A stretch of 64,000 nt of DNA from Powellomyces hirtus (GCA_025526995.1 JAHLKG010000008.1:248001-312000); one strand, 5' to 3'. Shown: positions 10,896 through 23,897, numbered from the stretch's first letter. Notes: generated by a model from the sequence alone, not told the origin. Program-made: numbers and translations.

Positions 10896-13800
10896 ATGCG
10901 TTGTCGGGTGTGTTCATTCCCACATAGACGTCTCGCCGGTGCAAGATCAACCTCCTCGGCACATCCCTCTTTCGCTTCGCTGCTCTTTTCAGGACTCTTC
11001 AGAAGTTCAGCCGCGCTCAAACCACCATCGGCCGCGCGTTACCTGCCACCTCGTGGGTTCGACAGTTTGCATAGCATTAGACTTTATTCCACAACCAAGT
11101 CGGCCTCAGAAAACATGACCGGTCAAGCAAAGATTATCGATGGAAAGGCTCTTGCCGAGTAAGCCTCGCTGTCAAGCTCTTTCCTTGAACTCTTGGCTCA
11201 CGTTGGTGCTAGATCCATTCGCGAGAACCTCCGCAAAGAGGTCTCCATAATGTCAGAAAACAGTGGAGGCTTTGTTCCTCACTTGGCCATTATCCAAGTT
11301 GGCGAACGAGAGGACTCGAGTGTATATGTTCGCATGAAACAGCTGGCGGCTGCAAAGGTTCGTTGCCCGTTTCGCCGGGGGGTCGCCTAGGACAATCCCA
11401 ATCCTAACGACGCGACGCATTCCCAGGCTGGCATGAAGTTCTCCCACCACAAACTTCCGTCCACCATCTCACAGTCTGAGGTAATGATTGAGCCGCTCGA
11501 AATTTTGTAGCAATGTGGGTTCAATGCCAAAACGTCTGATCTTCCTACACGTAGTTGGTATCAGCCGTGAATGCGTTGAACGACGACTTCACTGTCCATG
11601 GCATTCTCGTTCAGTTGCCGCTACCCGATGGCCTTGACGAGAAAGCTGTGACCGAAGCTATCGACTACAAGAAGGACGTGGATGGGTATGCTAATTGAGC
11701 AGTTCGTAGGATCCTCCGCAATTCATCTGACAAAAGAGCGCAATCTATAGATTCCACTCCCTCAACATCGGCTTGTTGGCGAAACGGGATCACGAGCCGC
11801 ACTTTGAGCCTTGCACTCCCAAGGGATGCTTGGAGCTTCTCAAGCATGCCGGTGTCGACCTCAATGGCAAAAAAGCTGTCGTAGTTGGACGCAGCAACAT
11901 CGTTGGAATGCCCGTCTCTCACATGCTGCAGGCCGAGAACGCAACAGTGACCGTCTGCCATTCCAGGACTCAAAACTTGCAGGAGATTGTTGGCACAGCA
12001 GATGTGCTCGTTGCGGCCATCGGAAAGGCAAATTTGATCAAGGGATCATGGCTTAAACCGGGCGTTGTTGTGATTGATGTCGGGACCAACGCTGTTCCCG
12101 ATGCGACAAAGAAAGCTGGCGTCCGATGGGTGGGAGATGTGGAGTTCGAGACCGCGTCTTTGGTGGCTTCGGCCATCACACCAGTGCCGGGCGGTGTCGG
12201 CCCGATGACTGTCGCCATGTTGATGCACAACACGGTGCTTAGTGCGCAGAGATCCTTGAAAGGTTACAAGAGGCCCACGGAGTACCTGAAACTCAACCTG
12301 CAAACCCCGGTACCAAGCGACATTGATATTGCCATGTCGCAAACACCGAAACCAGTAAAGATCGTGGCAGAGGAGCTGGGTTTGCTCCCAGCGGAGTACG
12401 AGCTTTACGGGCCCAGCAAGGCAAAGGTCGGACTTTCCGTGTTGGATCGTCTCAAGCACCGGAAGGACGGAAATTACGTCGTCATCACTGGCATTACGCC
12501 TACTCCCCTGGGTGAGGGTAAATCTACCACCTGTATTGGTTTGGTCCAGTCTCTTGGCGCCGAATTCAAAAAGACCGCATTTGCCTGTGTCCGCCAGCCG
12601 TCCCAAGGTCCCACCTTCGGAATCAAAGGTGGAGCCGCAGGTGGTGGCTACTCGCAAGTAATTCCCATGGACGAGTTCAACCTTCACTTGACAGGAGACA
12701 TCCACGCCGTGACCGCCGCAAACAACTTGCTTGCTGCCGCAATCGACGCCAGGATGTTCCACGAGTCGACAACGCTCAACGACGAAACCCTCTTTGGTCG
12801 ACTTGTACCTGCCAAAAAGGGCGTGAAGAAGTTCTCGGATGTGATGCTCAAGAGATTGGCCAAGCTCGGAATAGGCAAGACCGACCCGGACAGTCTGACC
12901 TTGGATGAAAAGAAGCGCTTTGCTCGCCTGGACATAGACCCCGAGACCATCACTTGGCAGCGCGTGATGGACACCAATGATCGTTTCTTGCGAAAGATCA
13001 TGGTCGGGATGGGACCACAGGAGAAGGGATACACCCGAGAGACTGGTTTCGACATCGCCGTTGCCAGTGAAGTCATGGCAGTGCTTGCTCTCACCACGGA
13101 CCTGAAGGACATGCGGGAGCGGTTAGGGAACATGGTCGTCGCAAGCAACCGTGCAGGCGAACCGGTCACGGCAGACGATATTGGCATCGGCGGTGCCTTG
13201 ACCGTCCTTATGAAGGACGCCATCAAGCCCAACTTGATGCAGACACTCGAAGGCACACCAGTTTTTGTCCACGCTGGTCCATTTGCCAACATTGCTCACG
13301 GAAACTCATCCATCATCGCTGACCGAATCGCACTCAAATTGGCCGGAAGCAGCGTCGTTGACGGCGATGACGCCGGTTACGTCGTCACTGAGGCGGGCTT
13401 TGGAGCTGACATAGGGATGGAGAAGTTCTTCGACATCAAATGCCGCACATCCGGTCTCGTACCCGATGCCGTCGTCCTCGTGGCCACCGTCAAGGCGCTC
13501 AAGATGCACGGAGGAGGCCCCGAGGTCATTGCCGGCAAACCCATCAGCGATGTGTACTCGCAAGAAAATGTCGAGCTCGTTGAAAAGGGCTGTGCCAACT
13601 TGGCCAAGCACGTCCAAAATGCCCGCAAATTCGGCATCCGCGTCGTTGTCGCCGTCAACAAATTCAGCTCCGACACCCCTGCAGAAACAGACACGGTCCT
13701 CAAGGCTGCTTTGGCGGCCGGTGCGTCAGCTGCAGTCGTGACAGACCACTGGGCCCTGGGTGGTAAGGGAGCCGTTGATCTCGCCAAAGCCGTCATGCAA

Positions 13801-14385
13801 GCCTGCGAAGAATCCAAGAGTGAAGGTGGCGCCAACTTCAAATTCCTGTACGACCTCAAAACCCCCATCGGGCAAAAGATCGAAACCATCGCCCGTGAAA
13901 TGTACGGCGCTGATGGCATTGAGCTCAGCGAAGCGGCCAAGAAGAAGGTTGAGGTGTACACTGCTCAAGGGTTCGGTGATCTGCCCATCTGCATGGCAAA
14001 GACCCACTTGAGCTTGTCCCACGATCCAAAGCTGAAGGGCGTACCCACCGGTATGTGTGGAGTAATATTCACAGCCGATGGTTAGTTACAATGAGCTGTA
14101 AATATTCACTATTTTTTACTTCTTTGGGCAGGATTTACTGTCCCTGTACGAGACATCCGCGCATCGGTAGGGGCTGGTTTCCTCTACCCGCTCCTCGGCG
14201 AGATGCAGACCATGCCAGGCCTCCCAACGGTAAACGTTTATACCTGATCATATTATGTCACACCAGACACACATAGTCATCCGGAAGGCCTTACTGATTA
14301 TGACATCTTCTCAACTTTTTAGCGACCGTGCTTCTACGACGTCGATTTGGATCCCGAGACGGGCAGAGTGTCAGGCTTGTTCTAG
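10896..14385 (+). CDS. ADE3: Trifunctional C1-tetrahydrofolate synthase
   Basis: Interconverts one-carbon folates: methylene-THF dehydrogenase, methenyl-THF cyclohydrolase and formyl-THF synthetase. Exons: 10896-11158, 11213-11357, 11427-11480, 11555-11685, 11751-14050, 14132-14229 and 14323-14385; total 1018 codons. The first 73 residues look like a mitochondrial presequence (Arg/Ser/Leu rich, ending near [11 protein letters not shown]). A second in-frame ATG at 11115 sits in a good context (A at -3) and would start a 944-residue cytosolic form. The N-terminal FolD part has YVRMK with the expected catalytic Lys, [24 protein letters not shown] and [11 protein letters not shown]. The synthetase part has the P-loop [13 protein letters not shown]. 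It ends [19 protein letters not shown], as in yeast Ade3/Mis1. Family assignment is firm; whether the gene serves one or two compartments is inference. Confidence 0.95.
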
Positions 14386-14970
14386 GGCATATGTAACAGA
14401 TAATATATTTTTGCAGGAGGTTCATAGGATAGATTACATCACGTATAGGTTTTCATTTTTGTTCGCATTAGAGTATTTTATTCTCTCACTTCTGCGCAGA
14501 AACTTTGACTCGCCCGGTACATCACGATGCTTATGTTTCCCGCAGTCCTGCAGGAGTGATGTACATTGAAAGGTGCACAGCCTGGTGGCTAGCCCTGTGA
14601 TCTTTTTGTGGCCTGTTGACCTTTCCGCTCAGCCGGCAAGACACACAAGCCACGCTTATGTAGCGCGTTGCGCTCACGTACACCACAACCCAATCCAACT
14701 GTCAATGCACCGTACGGGAGAGCGTCTGGCAAACCATGAAGCTGACGTACACCAGATTCTTTAGAAATACAGTTGGCCCAGCAGGGCCCAAGGTTTCCTG
14801 TTTGCTAGTGGGGGCGGTGCCCCTGGGCCTATATAAGGACAAGCTTCTTCGGGCGGGAACCATCTTCCCCTCTTCATTCTATCTATCTATCTATCTATCT
14901 AGCTTAACCTCTGTTCAAGCTTACAAGAAGCTTAATTCTAATCCACAAAAAAGCCATTCCCACTACCATC
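14386..14970. promoter_or_regulatory. Intergenic region with TATA box and CTAT microsatellite
   Basis: The last 150 bp hold a TATATAAG box at about 14830-14837 and an (ATCT)5 run at about 14881-14900 in the probable 5' leader of the following secreted-protein gene. The rest shows no gene. Confidence 0.6.
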
Positions 14971-15678
14971 ATGTGTCGACCAATGGCAGCCGTCTCCATC
15001 TTGCTCTTCCTCCTCCGCGCCGTATGCGTCGTGCAGGGGGCCATCACCTTGACACCCTTTGACGGCATTGCCGCCCACGCCCCTCGTCTCCGCAATGCCT
15101 CGTTCACGGCCGATGCAGTCAATATCGACACTGCATGGGCAGCGGCACAGTTTGAGGGGAAGAAAGCACTGGAACCCACTTTTGCCCGCATGATGGGCCT
15201 CATTGACAATGAATGGATCGACCCGGCCAAGCTTGATGGCGCGATTCATGTAAGAGTCCCTTTGGTACCCACATCGTTTTCCACATATGCCGATTTCTCA
15301 TTTCTTTTATATTTTGCTTATGACACATAGGATGTCCTCAGCGCCTTGATAGCAGCCAACAGCACCAACGGCATCGACACTCTCAAAGCCGCCATCATCC
15401 AACTGGAGAAAGACTTTGTTCAAGCTCTCCAGACGCAGAGCGTGGCCTACACGCCGAGCCTGATGCCCGCTATCCCAACAATGACAAGCATCCTCCCGCA
15501 AGAGACTGCCGAGCCGACAGCAACCGTCTCACCCTCAAATGCTGACGCTCCCCCTTCCCTGGACCCGGCTGGTGCGGGAACCTCCGGGTCCGATGGCAAG
15601 ACAAGGGTTCTGCGCATGGATGAACTCGTGACGGCTTTTGGCCTTGCGGTGTTGGTCAGTGTGATGGCCTCGATTTGA
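14971..15678 (+). CDS. Secreted, probably GPI-anchored protein
   Basis: Two exons, 14971-15249 and 15331-15678, joined at His|Asp; 209 codons including the stop. The N-terminus is a signal peptide (VSILLFLLRAVCVVQG). The mature part has an Asn-glycosylation site (NAS), a helical domain of about 120 residues with an Asp/Trp motif (NEWIDPAKLDGAI and ALIAANSTNG), then a Pro/Thr/Ser-rich stalk and a C-terminal hydrophobic stretch (VTAFGLAVLVSVMASI) typical of a GPI-attachment signal. The domain resembles small fungal cell-surface or hydrophobic-surface-binding proteins in layout, but I cannot name it. A TATA box and microsatellite lie just upstream. Confidence 0.7.
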
Positions 15679-15984
15679 TCGGCTCATGACGTATCTCTCC
15701 GTCTGAACGGGTTTCGTGATTTGTGTATAAAGTGAGGTCGCTTTGTAATGTACTGTGCATTGATAGTGAAAATATAAAAGGATGTAGAGCTTTTGATATT
15801 TGCTACTTCGAGCACCACAGACGACCCGCGTGTCTTGGAACGGAGCTTCATCTACGTAAAGATTGCAACTGGAACGCAATATTTGATCAGAGAGCTGAGC
15901 CATTTTTCCGTGATTGTCAATAGATCCATGTGACGAGGTCTCAATGAATAAACGTGCTAATACTAGCTACAATTTATGTGTGTT
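15679..15984. other. Convergent 3' region
   Basis: About 300 bp between the stop codons of the GPI-type protein gene and STIL. AT-rich with no gene; presumably the two 3' untranslated regions. Confidence 0.5.
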
Positions 15985-18900
15985 TCATCCATCTAATTGA
16001 TATTTCCGAAGATACGCCATTGTAGCAAACGAGTATGGTTCACAAGTCGTCGTCGTGCCCTCGCTCGTGAGCGCGTCCCGCGACCAAATCCCTCGGCTGT
16101 CCAAACTGGTTTCCTTCGGGCGAATGGGAGTCACATATTCTTTGCGCACGTCTTGCTTCGAGGGATCATGGTAAGGACGATGGAAGTTGTTGTACGAATT
16201 CCGTCTTGCAAAGATGTTACCGTCCGGATCCATTGGGTAGGTGTCCTGGTCGTCGGTCTCTTCTGCGCGGAAAATGAAGCTCTTTTCGGGATGCGGCGCC
16301 AGACGCGCGATCATGTCCGTGGCATCACTGGTGGCATCCTCGCAATGGTCATAGTCAACCATTTGGTGATCCACAATCGATTCCTGCTGTTCGCCATTGT
16401 GCTGTTCTCTAACGCGATTTTCGTCAATCTGAGAAACATCAGCGATTTGATGTTCCTCTGCAATGACCTCGCTCATGCTGCTGCGGTCTGACCCAGGTGG
16501 ATGGTTCTCGTTCTGTGGACTATCATGGTTGAGAAGTTCTTCCACATGCCGTAGGAGATGTGCAGTTGGGCCTTCCCCTGGCTGTATGTTCGCTACCGTT
16601 GTCACGCCCTTAGTCTCATCATCGCCATCAGCATTCACCAACATGAGGCTGTCGTCATTGCCAACGCCCTCTTCATCGTGTGAGGGTGTTCCAGACCCAT
16701 GATGTTCGGGTTCTGGTCCAGATCGATCAACCTCTGCATCAACAAGGTCCTCAACAGCGACATTTGTGGAAAAAAACGGTTTGTAATTCGACCCGGTATC
16801 GGCCGGAAAGTGCAGCATGCGCTCAATGTCGGTCTGGTTCACGCGTTTGAGAGCCGATTCCAGGTCGGCGGTGCCGAGGGTCGTCAAGGCGGGGGCGCCG
16901 GTCGCGGGGATGGGTTTTTTGGAGGCAGGCGGTGGATGATCAGTGCTGGATGTGGGCGGTTGCTCCCCGGTATGTAGAGGGTGGTGGTCGGGCTGAGGAT
17001 GGATGACGGATCTATCAGCGATCAATGTCGTATTTGTGGCGGCGTCGCATCTTGTTATGATGGGCGGGGAAGTGGATGGAGCCAATACATGATTGGCCGG
17101 TAACGCGGATATCCCTGCGTCGTTTTCAGCAACCTTTGGATTAGCTGCTCCGTACAAATGCGTCTTTAGTATATCCATCTGTTGTTGAAGCATCGCAAGG
17201 TAAAACTGATGGTGTTGGAGATGAGTCGGGACCGGAGGTTGATCGGTACTACATCGAGCAACCACGTCTGGCGGCTCATCAACGGCTGGAGAAGCTTCTT
17301 GTGGATGATCGTCTTTGGGCGCAATGTCGGCGGCCTCAACTTCCTCGTGACTCTGAACTGCCTGGTCATCATCGCTTCTCGCAGGTGCGTTTGATACATG
17401 CGTCGATTCGGGTTGCGGGGTGCTGCACCGGATGATTTCCACGTTTTTGCGTCTGAGCCCATGCCTGTGAGCCAAGTTGCGACGTCAGCAAAGCAATTTC
17501 AAGTAGACATTTTGATGCCCAACTTACACATGTAGCACCGATTCTATGGAATCGCATAGCGCGTGATCTTCCAGAATATCCATCTGCTTCAATTCCTCGC
17601 ACCTGATCCCATTCCCTGCCTGCGCAAGTTCCTTCCAAGTTCTAGATCCAAACTGCGCATCATCATCACCATTTGTCAAAGGTCCCGTGTACATTCTAAC
17701 CGCAGCTTCAGCAACCTGCCACACGTTGTCAACAGATTTCAAGGGAAGTGTGTCAATTGACTTGCTCACTCTCACCTCGAATGAGCATTCATGAAAGCTC
17801 AGCTGAGCGTTTTTATCGATATGACTGGTGACAATCATGATCAACAGAGTTTGCTTTCCCGTCTCCAGCTTGCAAATGCCTGTTTTATTCAAGATGTATC
17901 GAAAGCAAGCACTCTGCACTTTCGGATCCTTAATAGATAAATCTGCAACCCATCTGCCATGACCAGATGTTAGCGGGCGTTACATCGCTTTTGGAGCCCT
18001 CTCTCATTTCCAAACTTACATCCCGACTAAAGGAATCGAGGAAACCTCTGGATCACTGGACGATAGTGCCAATATATGACGGGCTTGATCGATCGTGATG
18101 TATCTATCAATGATTGGTTGGACATTGATCATTGCAAGGATAAAGACAACGTTTCATACCCGATAGACGGCTTGTCCATTCCTGGTCGCAACAGCACAGA
18201 TGCCACAGCAGATGGTATGAGTCGAAGCGGATAGATAGGAGTTATGCGGAGAATCACATCAGGGACAAAGAGGCTATCTGCAGATACTCTTAAGCACAAA
18301 TGCCAGATTCCTTCAGGGCCAACAATCACAAGCATACATTGTAGCTCTTCAAGTTGAAACGACTTATCATATTTCGCGGTTATCCACATTATGGAACTTT
18401 GGGGCGACACTTTGCCATTCGTTGCAACTTGCTGCATATGAGTTTGAAAAGTCTGATAGATACTTAAGGTCAACCAAAGTTTGGAAAGCGCTTCAAATGC
18501 GCTTCCAATATCAAAGGACCCTTACATTGAGAGAGTACTGATACACTGCTGCCTGTCTGGTTTCTGATGCATCAGTTTGCAGTACTCTGATGACCTGACC
18601 AAGGAACGACCACCATCAGTACGGTGTCGGAACAGGAAAGTAGATCCCGGATCCTACCGGCACTACAGTATCCCCATCAGTCACGAATGTAGGTTCTAGG
18701 CCAGCATCCGAATCTTTGGCATGAGTCCCGGGATCAAATCTATCAATGACCAAGTTCTGTTCCCTCGGATGATCACCACGATCCCGATACGAGGCATCCA
18801 CTTGTGTCTTGACAAAGCGTCCGATAAAGAACCCCAGCAAAGTGACTCCTGCTTTTGGTCTGGCGCCAGTAAAACCAGCGCGTTCGGTGATGGTCAGGAA

Positions 18901-19564
18901 AGCGCGCAGCGCCTGCGGTTGAACTAGCAGGGATTTTGGACAAATGGTGTCAGGAACACTCAGGTGCGTGGGTCCGACCGGGGTACTATCCCTATAGTGG
19001 AAAGCATCAGCTTCCGTATCAAGATAGTCTCGTTTCTCGTCATGCTGACCATAGATAATACTTTGCCGCGGCCGGCGGCGTAAAGCGGTACTGGGGGGAT
19101 TTGGTGGCAGACGCCTTGGCGTGAGGCCGCTCGAGCGATGCTTCGCGAGAGCTTACAGAGGGTTGATTCCGCGGCAGTCTCTGTTCAACATTTACAGCAC
19201 CTTGCGGAACTCGGTTATCGCGAGTCACGTCAGCGTCCACAATCCTGACTGGTTTGGCACCCGTCACCGTTTCCCTCGCTGCACCCTGCCGAACTTGCCG
19301 CCGATCCCCCATATCCACTTTAACTTTCATAGACGCCCCAACTCTAACACGTCCGTTGTTAACATTGGGCGGATCACCATATGTACGCAACATATGTACT
19401 TGAGTTGCATGAGACTGAAGCGTAGACTTTATTGGCGCAAACACGTCCACTGGGGCAGCATTGCGCCTGGCCGGCGGTGCTACGGAGATACTAATGGGAT
19501 AACGAATCAAATTCTGGTTCCCCGCTGTTGTCTTCTTGCTGGCCGACCGGCGCAGCTCCGGCAT
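15985..19564 (-). CDS. STIL: STIL/Ana2/SAS-5-type centriole duplication protein
   Basis: Centriole assembly factor that in animals is bound by PLK4 and recruits SAS-6 to the cartwheel. Exons (5' to 3' on minus): 19564-19062, 18991-18658, 18594-18526, 18452-18160, 18103-18020, 17953-17528 and 17464-15985. All phases agree and give 1063 codons. N-terminal STIL domain landmarks: KDSTPVGPTHLSV, LLGFFIGRF, VIDRFDPG, ITPIYPLRLIPSA, ITIDQARHILAL, then SIPLVGIWV followed by ACFRYILN and FHEC, in the same order as human STIL. In the long last exon, HHQFYLAMLQQQMDILKTHL matches the position and pattern of the central coiled coil that binds PLK4; ADLESALKRVNQTDIERML may correspond to the STAN motif; YSFATMAYLRKYQLDG near the end matches the conserved C-terminal motif. 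Start ATG at 19562-19564 is the first in frame; a more 5' exon is possible. Divergent from farnesyltransferase beta. Confidence 0.9.
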
Positions 19565-19912
19565 GGCGGGACAGCGAGATTTGCACACGAAATTTGTTGG
19601 AAAGTTGCGAGGTTCACAAAACACGTTGGGATATCTAACGCGTCTGGATCAGAGTTTCCTGCCAGGCGCCCTCATGAGCACTCTCGCTTTGTCGCTCCTT
19701 TGGTAGCTCGAACAACCTCTGCAAGAACCGGGTCTCCCATCTAACTTTACCAGAATTGCATCGCGCGCGGGGACAGTTCGAAGGTTTCTACCAAACCTGA
19801 CTCGGAGGTGTCCGTGCGCACGTGACCGATCATGAGCTGACATTCTCAGCTTTCTGGGAAACTGACAATTTCGCGGAAATCATCACTGTGCGCCTTGCCG
19901 ACATACCTCACA
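19565..19912. promoter_or_regulatory. Divergent promoter region, STIL / FTase beta
   Basis: About 350 bp between the proposed start codons. No recognised site; a longer STIL 5' exon could extend into it. Confidence 0.4.
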
Positions 19913-21796
19913 ATGCGCATTTCAAGCAAGGAAGATTTGCTGCATTCTACGAACGTGGACTTAGAGACAGATTGGGTGGATTCCGCTGTTGTCAGCTTCG
20001 TCGACGATGGGTTCCCCACCGAAACGTCGGAAGCCCAACTGGAAGTCCAAGATTCTGTGGAGCCTTTACTAGATTCTTACAAAGCTGGGACGGCAAGTCC
20101 GTACGTACGCAGACCGGGAAGTCTGGGAAAAAACGATTCGCAGCTTTGTTTCTTATCACAGTGTTCTTTGTGGTGAAATAGCGTGAAGCTTCTCCGCGAT
20201 GCTCACATACAATACCTCTACAAAGGTCTCGAAGGCCTCGGTCCGTGGTTCGTGTCCCTGGACGCTAGCAGACCATGGCTTGTATACTGGATCCTGCATT
20301 CGCTCGACCTGTTGGGGGAACCCATTTCCAAGGACGTTGCATCACGAGCCATAGCGGCCCTCGCTCAATGTCAGCACGCGTCGGGTGGATTTGCAGGTGG
20401 ACACGGGCAGTTGCCGCACGTGGCACCAACGTATGCTGCCATCCATGCTTTGGCGATCATTGGTACCTCGGAGGCGTTTGAGACCATCAAGAGGTATGGG
20501 TGTCTCTGCGATGCTGTCGACTCCGGAACCTTTAGAGTTACTATATAGCCAATGGTTATCCAAACTGCAGACAGGAACTGTTGGAGTGGCTGTTGCGAAT
20601 GAAACAACCTGACGGATCATTTACAATGCATGACGGAGGCGAGGTTGATGTAAGGTGCGCACTCCACTGTCCAATATGGAACTCGGTTCCGTCGCACCAG
20701 CTAATTGATATTACCCAGAGGGACATACTGCGCGTTATCCAGCGCAAAGCTGCTGAACATCTTGACCCCCGAATTGGTCGCCAACTGCGGAGACTTCATC
20801 GCACGGTAGAATATGCGCGATATCTGACCCTATATTCGAGCCACTACTTGACATTCGAGAAACTTGCAGTTGTCAAACACACGAAGGCGGACTTGGCGGC
20901 TACCCCGGGCTGGAAGCTCACGGCGGTTACACGTTCTGCGCCGTGGCAGCCATGGAGATGATTGGCAAGACCGAGATGCTGGATCTTAGCAAACTGACGG
21001 TACGCGTATTACAAGCCCTTCCTAGCTGCTACTGCAAGAGCTCTGGATGAAAGTACTTACTGGCATGCATGGTTGATGGCAGGCTTGGCTGTGCTCTCGA
21101 CAGATGGAAGTGGAAGGCGGGTTTCAAGGACGTTCCAACAAGTTGGTGGACGGGTGCTATTCCTTCTGGCAAGGAGCACTGGTGCCCATTCTGGAATGTG
21201 CCTTGGCGAGAGCATCGGATGAGGGGGAGGATGGTATGTGGGACATAACTGCGTTCTGCTCCTTCTTGATCCTCACACTTTGGTTTTGTGTATGTAGTGG
21301 ACCTTTTCAACCGAGGTAGGACACACTAGATGTTCTTCGTCCTTTGCTTGAAAGCTCACGTCTCTTCAATCAGATCCACTACAAGAGTATATACTTTTAT
21401 GCTGCCAGGAACCCAAAGGCGGGCTGCGGGACAAACCAGACAAGTGCGCTGCCCTCGCTCGGTCTTATGAGGGCATAGGAACCACATACTCATCTTTCTT
21501 ACCCTGTGCAGAGGACCAGATTACTACCACACGTGTTACGTGTTAAGTGGCCTCTCAATAGCGCAGCACAAGTACACTTGGAACGCTGAGCAAGAAGACA
21601 TCATCAACTGCCCTGACCAGACCACGATTGTCGGCGTGAAAGAGAACCAATTGGTACGTTGCAGCATCCCTTCTCCGAGGCAGTTCCACCCTAACCCCAA
21701 CCATTGCAGCCCGTAACGCATCCAATCCACAATATCCTGGTACCGCACGTTGCGCGCATTCGCGCCCACTTCCTAGACCACATTGAGGACGTCTGA
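19913..21796 (+). CDS. RAM1: Protein farnesyltransferase beta subunit
   Basis: Catalytic subunit that, with the alpha subunit, attaches farnesyl to CaaX proteins such as Ras and mating factors. Ten exons: 19913-20100, 20182-20493, 20571-20654, 20719-20805, 20870-20999, 21083-21233, 21298-21315, 21374-21443, 21512-21653 and 21710-21796; they total 423 codons in a continuous frame. Family hallmarks: SLDASRPWLVYWILHSL, the GGFAGGHGQLPHVAPTYAA repeat, KQPDGSF, GGEVDVR, GGLGGYPGLEAHGGYTFC, EGGFQGRSNKLVDGCYSFW (Asp and Cys of this motif are zinc ligands in the family) and DYYHTCYVLSGLS (zinc-ligand His). All zinc ligands are present. Exon 7 is only 18 nt. The retained Arg-Trp pattern fits farnesyl- rather than geranylgeranyl-transferase, whose length is usually shorter. 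Confidence 0.95.
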
Positions 21797-21875
21797 AGCA
21801 TTACCATTAAACAATTGCAGTTTTGGTCGTACAGAAAGCTTCACACTTTTGTATATTTAATGTGAAATCTTTGTC

Positions 21876-23897
21876 TCAATCCAGGGCCTGTTGCGTTAAT
21901 ATGGCTGGCAAAGCGCTGACCGCTTGTTCCGGATGCTTCATGTAACTAGACAGATCGAAGCTGATGGTGACGATTCCTATAACGATTTCGAAGGCTACGT
22001 AATAATGGGATGAGACGACGAGTGTGACTCCGGTAATGGCTCTTGTTACATACCGATTAATATGATGACAATCCATTCCAATTGCTCGCCATGGGAACTC
22101 GTCTGATGCTCCTTGAGCATGTCCAGCAGATCGGAGATGACGGATACACGCTGATTCAGAAGGTCCACACTGACAACAAAGACACATGTCAGAGCTCGCC
22201 TATGTAAGGGGCGAAGCTGACCTGGCGAACATGTTGATGCCCTTACCGTTGCGTGATCTCCAAATAACCGCGAATCGCCATGTACAAGGGTTCTAACGCC
22301 GGTTCGCTCCTGGTTCATGATTTGACAGGTAAGCTTGGTTCAGCCGGAACGCGCATGTCTTCCATCTCTACCAGAAGATTTCCGGAACATCTAATACGTT
22401 GGAAACGAGGTTGACGTTGATTCTCATGATGAAAAGTTGTCCAATCTTCTTGTTAACGGATTTTCTGTGGGGATATGACATACGTTATGGCACAGGTTGA
22501 GTTTATGTTATCGCTGCAGACGTACAAACCTTGTCATGTGGATCTTTCCCGTCTCGGCAAGAATCTGGGGCACGTGTTTGGTGCTCTCAATTGTTTCTTC
22601 AATCAATCCCTCAAAGAGCGCAAGCTTGACTGATTGCGCGATCGCATGAGAGATAGTGAGTTTGATCATGTAGTTGGCGGGATTCTGTATGTGGAAGGCG
22701 ATGAGTTACAGAACTAATACCATCGTATCATTGGGATGTCATACCTTCAGCGTGATGATATCGTTGTAAATACGGGGCTGGTAGTATGCATTGTAGTGGA
22801 AGACAAACTCCTCGATCTCCACGTCATCTTGCGCTATTTGCGATGATTGACGACCGTAAGTGAGAGCCCAGGCCACATTAGACAAGACCATGATCTAGTT
22901 ACCGAGTTTCTCCTCTTCGAACGGCTCCAGTTCCTTCAGCACTATCCGCTCCTCCTGATCCGACAGACCCCACATGACCACAACACCGTACGCAAAAAAC
23001 AGACACTCTCCGATCGGCGCGATGCGTTTGGCCAAGCTATCATACGCAATGTTGCTGGGTATGCTCTTCCCAGCAGCATCGATGTTCTGTTCAAAGAAGG
23101 AATCGGCGTTCTCCAGGATCGCTTCGGGTCGAGTCCCTTCCACTTCTCGTGCTAGTAGGTCATCCGAGGTGAGACTTATCAGATCCGGAAGGGGTGGTTC
23201 CGGTTGCGGTGTATTCGGTCCAATTGCCAGATATGGGGTGTGAATGGCTGTTATAACACGGCGTTAGAAATGACCTGGAACGCAGTAACCCCACTTGACA
23301 TCCACCTTCATCGAATTTTTTCGGAGATGTTCGATTTGTTCTTGAACGGCTCTTCAGGAACTCCATCAACTCGTCCATTTTATAGGAGCTGCGCGCACGG
23401 AAATGTTAGTCGCGATCATGAGGTGCGAGTCTGCAACTCCATGTATTACTTTGCTGTGCAGTACGCAGTCACTCTCGGGAGCCACCTCTTCTCCAAACGG
23501 CTGAGCCACCTCTCCTTCTGCGTCTTTGCGCTAACATGAGGCAGCTGAGGGATGTTATCTGGGTGCACGTCGAGATCAGCGGACGGTTCTTGATTCGGAA
23601 TCTCGGCAGGGAAAAGCGTGAGCTTTTGCGAGGTTTTCGTTGTTCTGAAAAACGGCGAACCATGTCAGTTTGCCATAATCTATGCTTGGGTGAAATCAAA
23701 ACACTGCTCAATGCTGTTTCCATTTACCGTTTCGGCTGCTTCGCTCCCTTTGACAAAGGCGCGCTAAGGTTCGGCTGTGAGGAGTGCGGCGCACTGGCAG
23801 CTGCCGTGCCGGGTCCGGGAAGCAAGGGTTGTGTAGCATCGTCATAGGAGGGTTCCCTGGACTGGCGTCCCACCAGTTTTCTTGTATTTACGCTCAT
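21876..23897 (-). CDS. RMD1/RMND1 family (DUF155) membrane protein
   Basis: Belongs to the RMD1/RMD8/RMND1 family, tail-anchored proteins of cytosolic or mitochondrial membranes; yeast RMD1 is needed for meiotic nuclear division. Starts at ATG 23895-23897 and runs in many exons to the stop at 21876-21878. Early residues contain RTTKTSQKLTLFP, then ERWLSRLEKRWLPRVTAYCTA and SYKMDELMEFLKS, as in the family. The DUF155 core is clear: FFAYGVVVMWGLSDQEE, EIEEFVFHYN, PRIYNDIITLK, MIKLTISHAIAQSVKL, FEGLIEETI, RINVNLVSNVLD, and LLDMLKEHQTSSHGEQLEWIVIILI. A second hydrophobic segment (IVIGIVTISF) follows before the short tail. Stop codons of this gene and farnesyltransferase beta are about 80 bp apart. 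Function is inferred from the family only. Confidence 0.88.
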
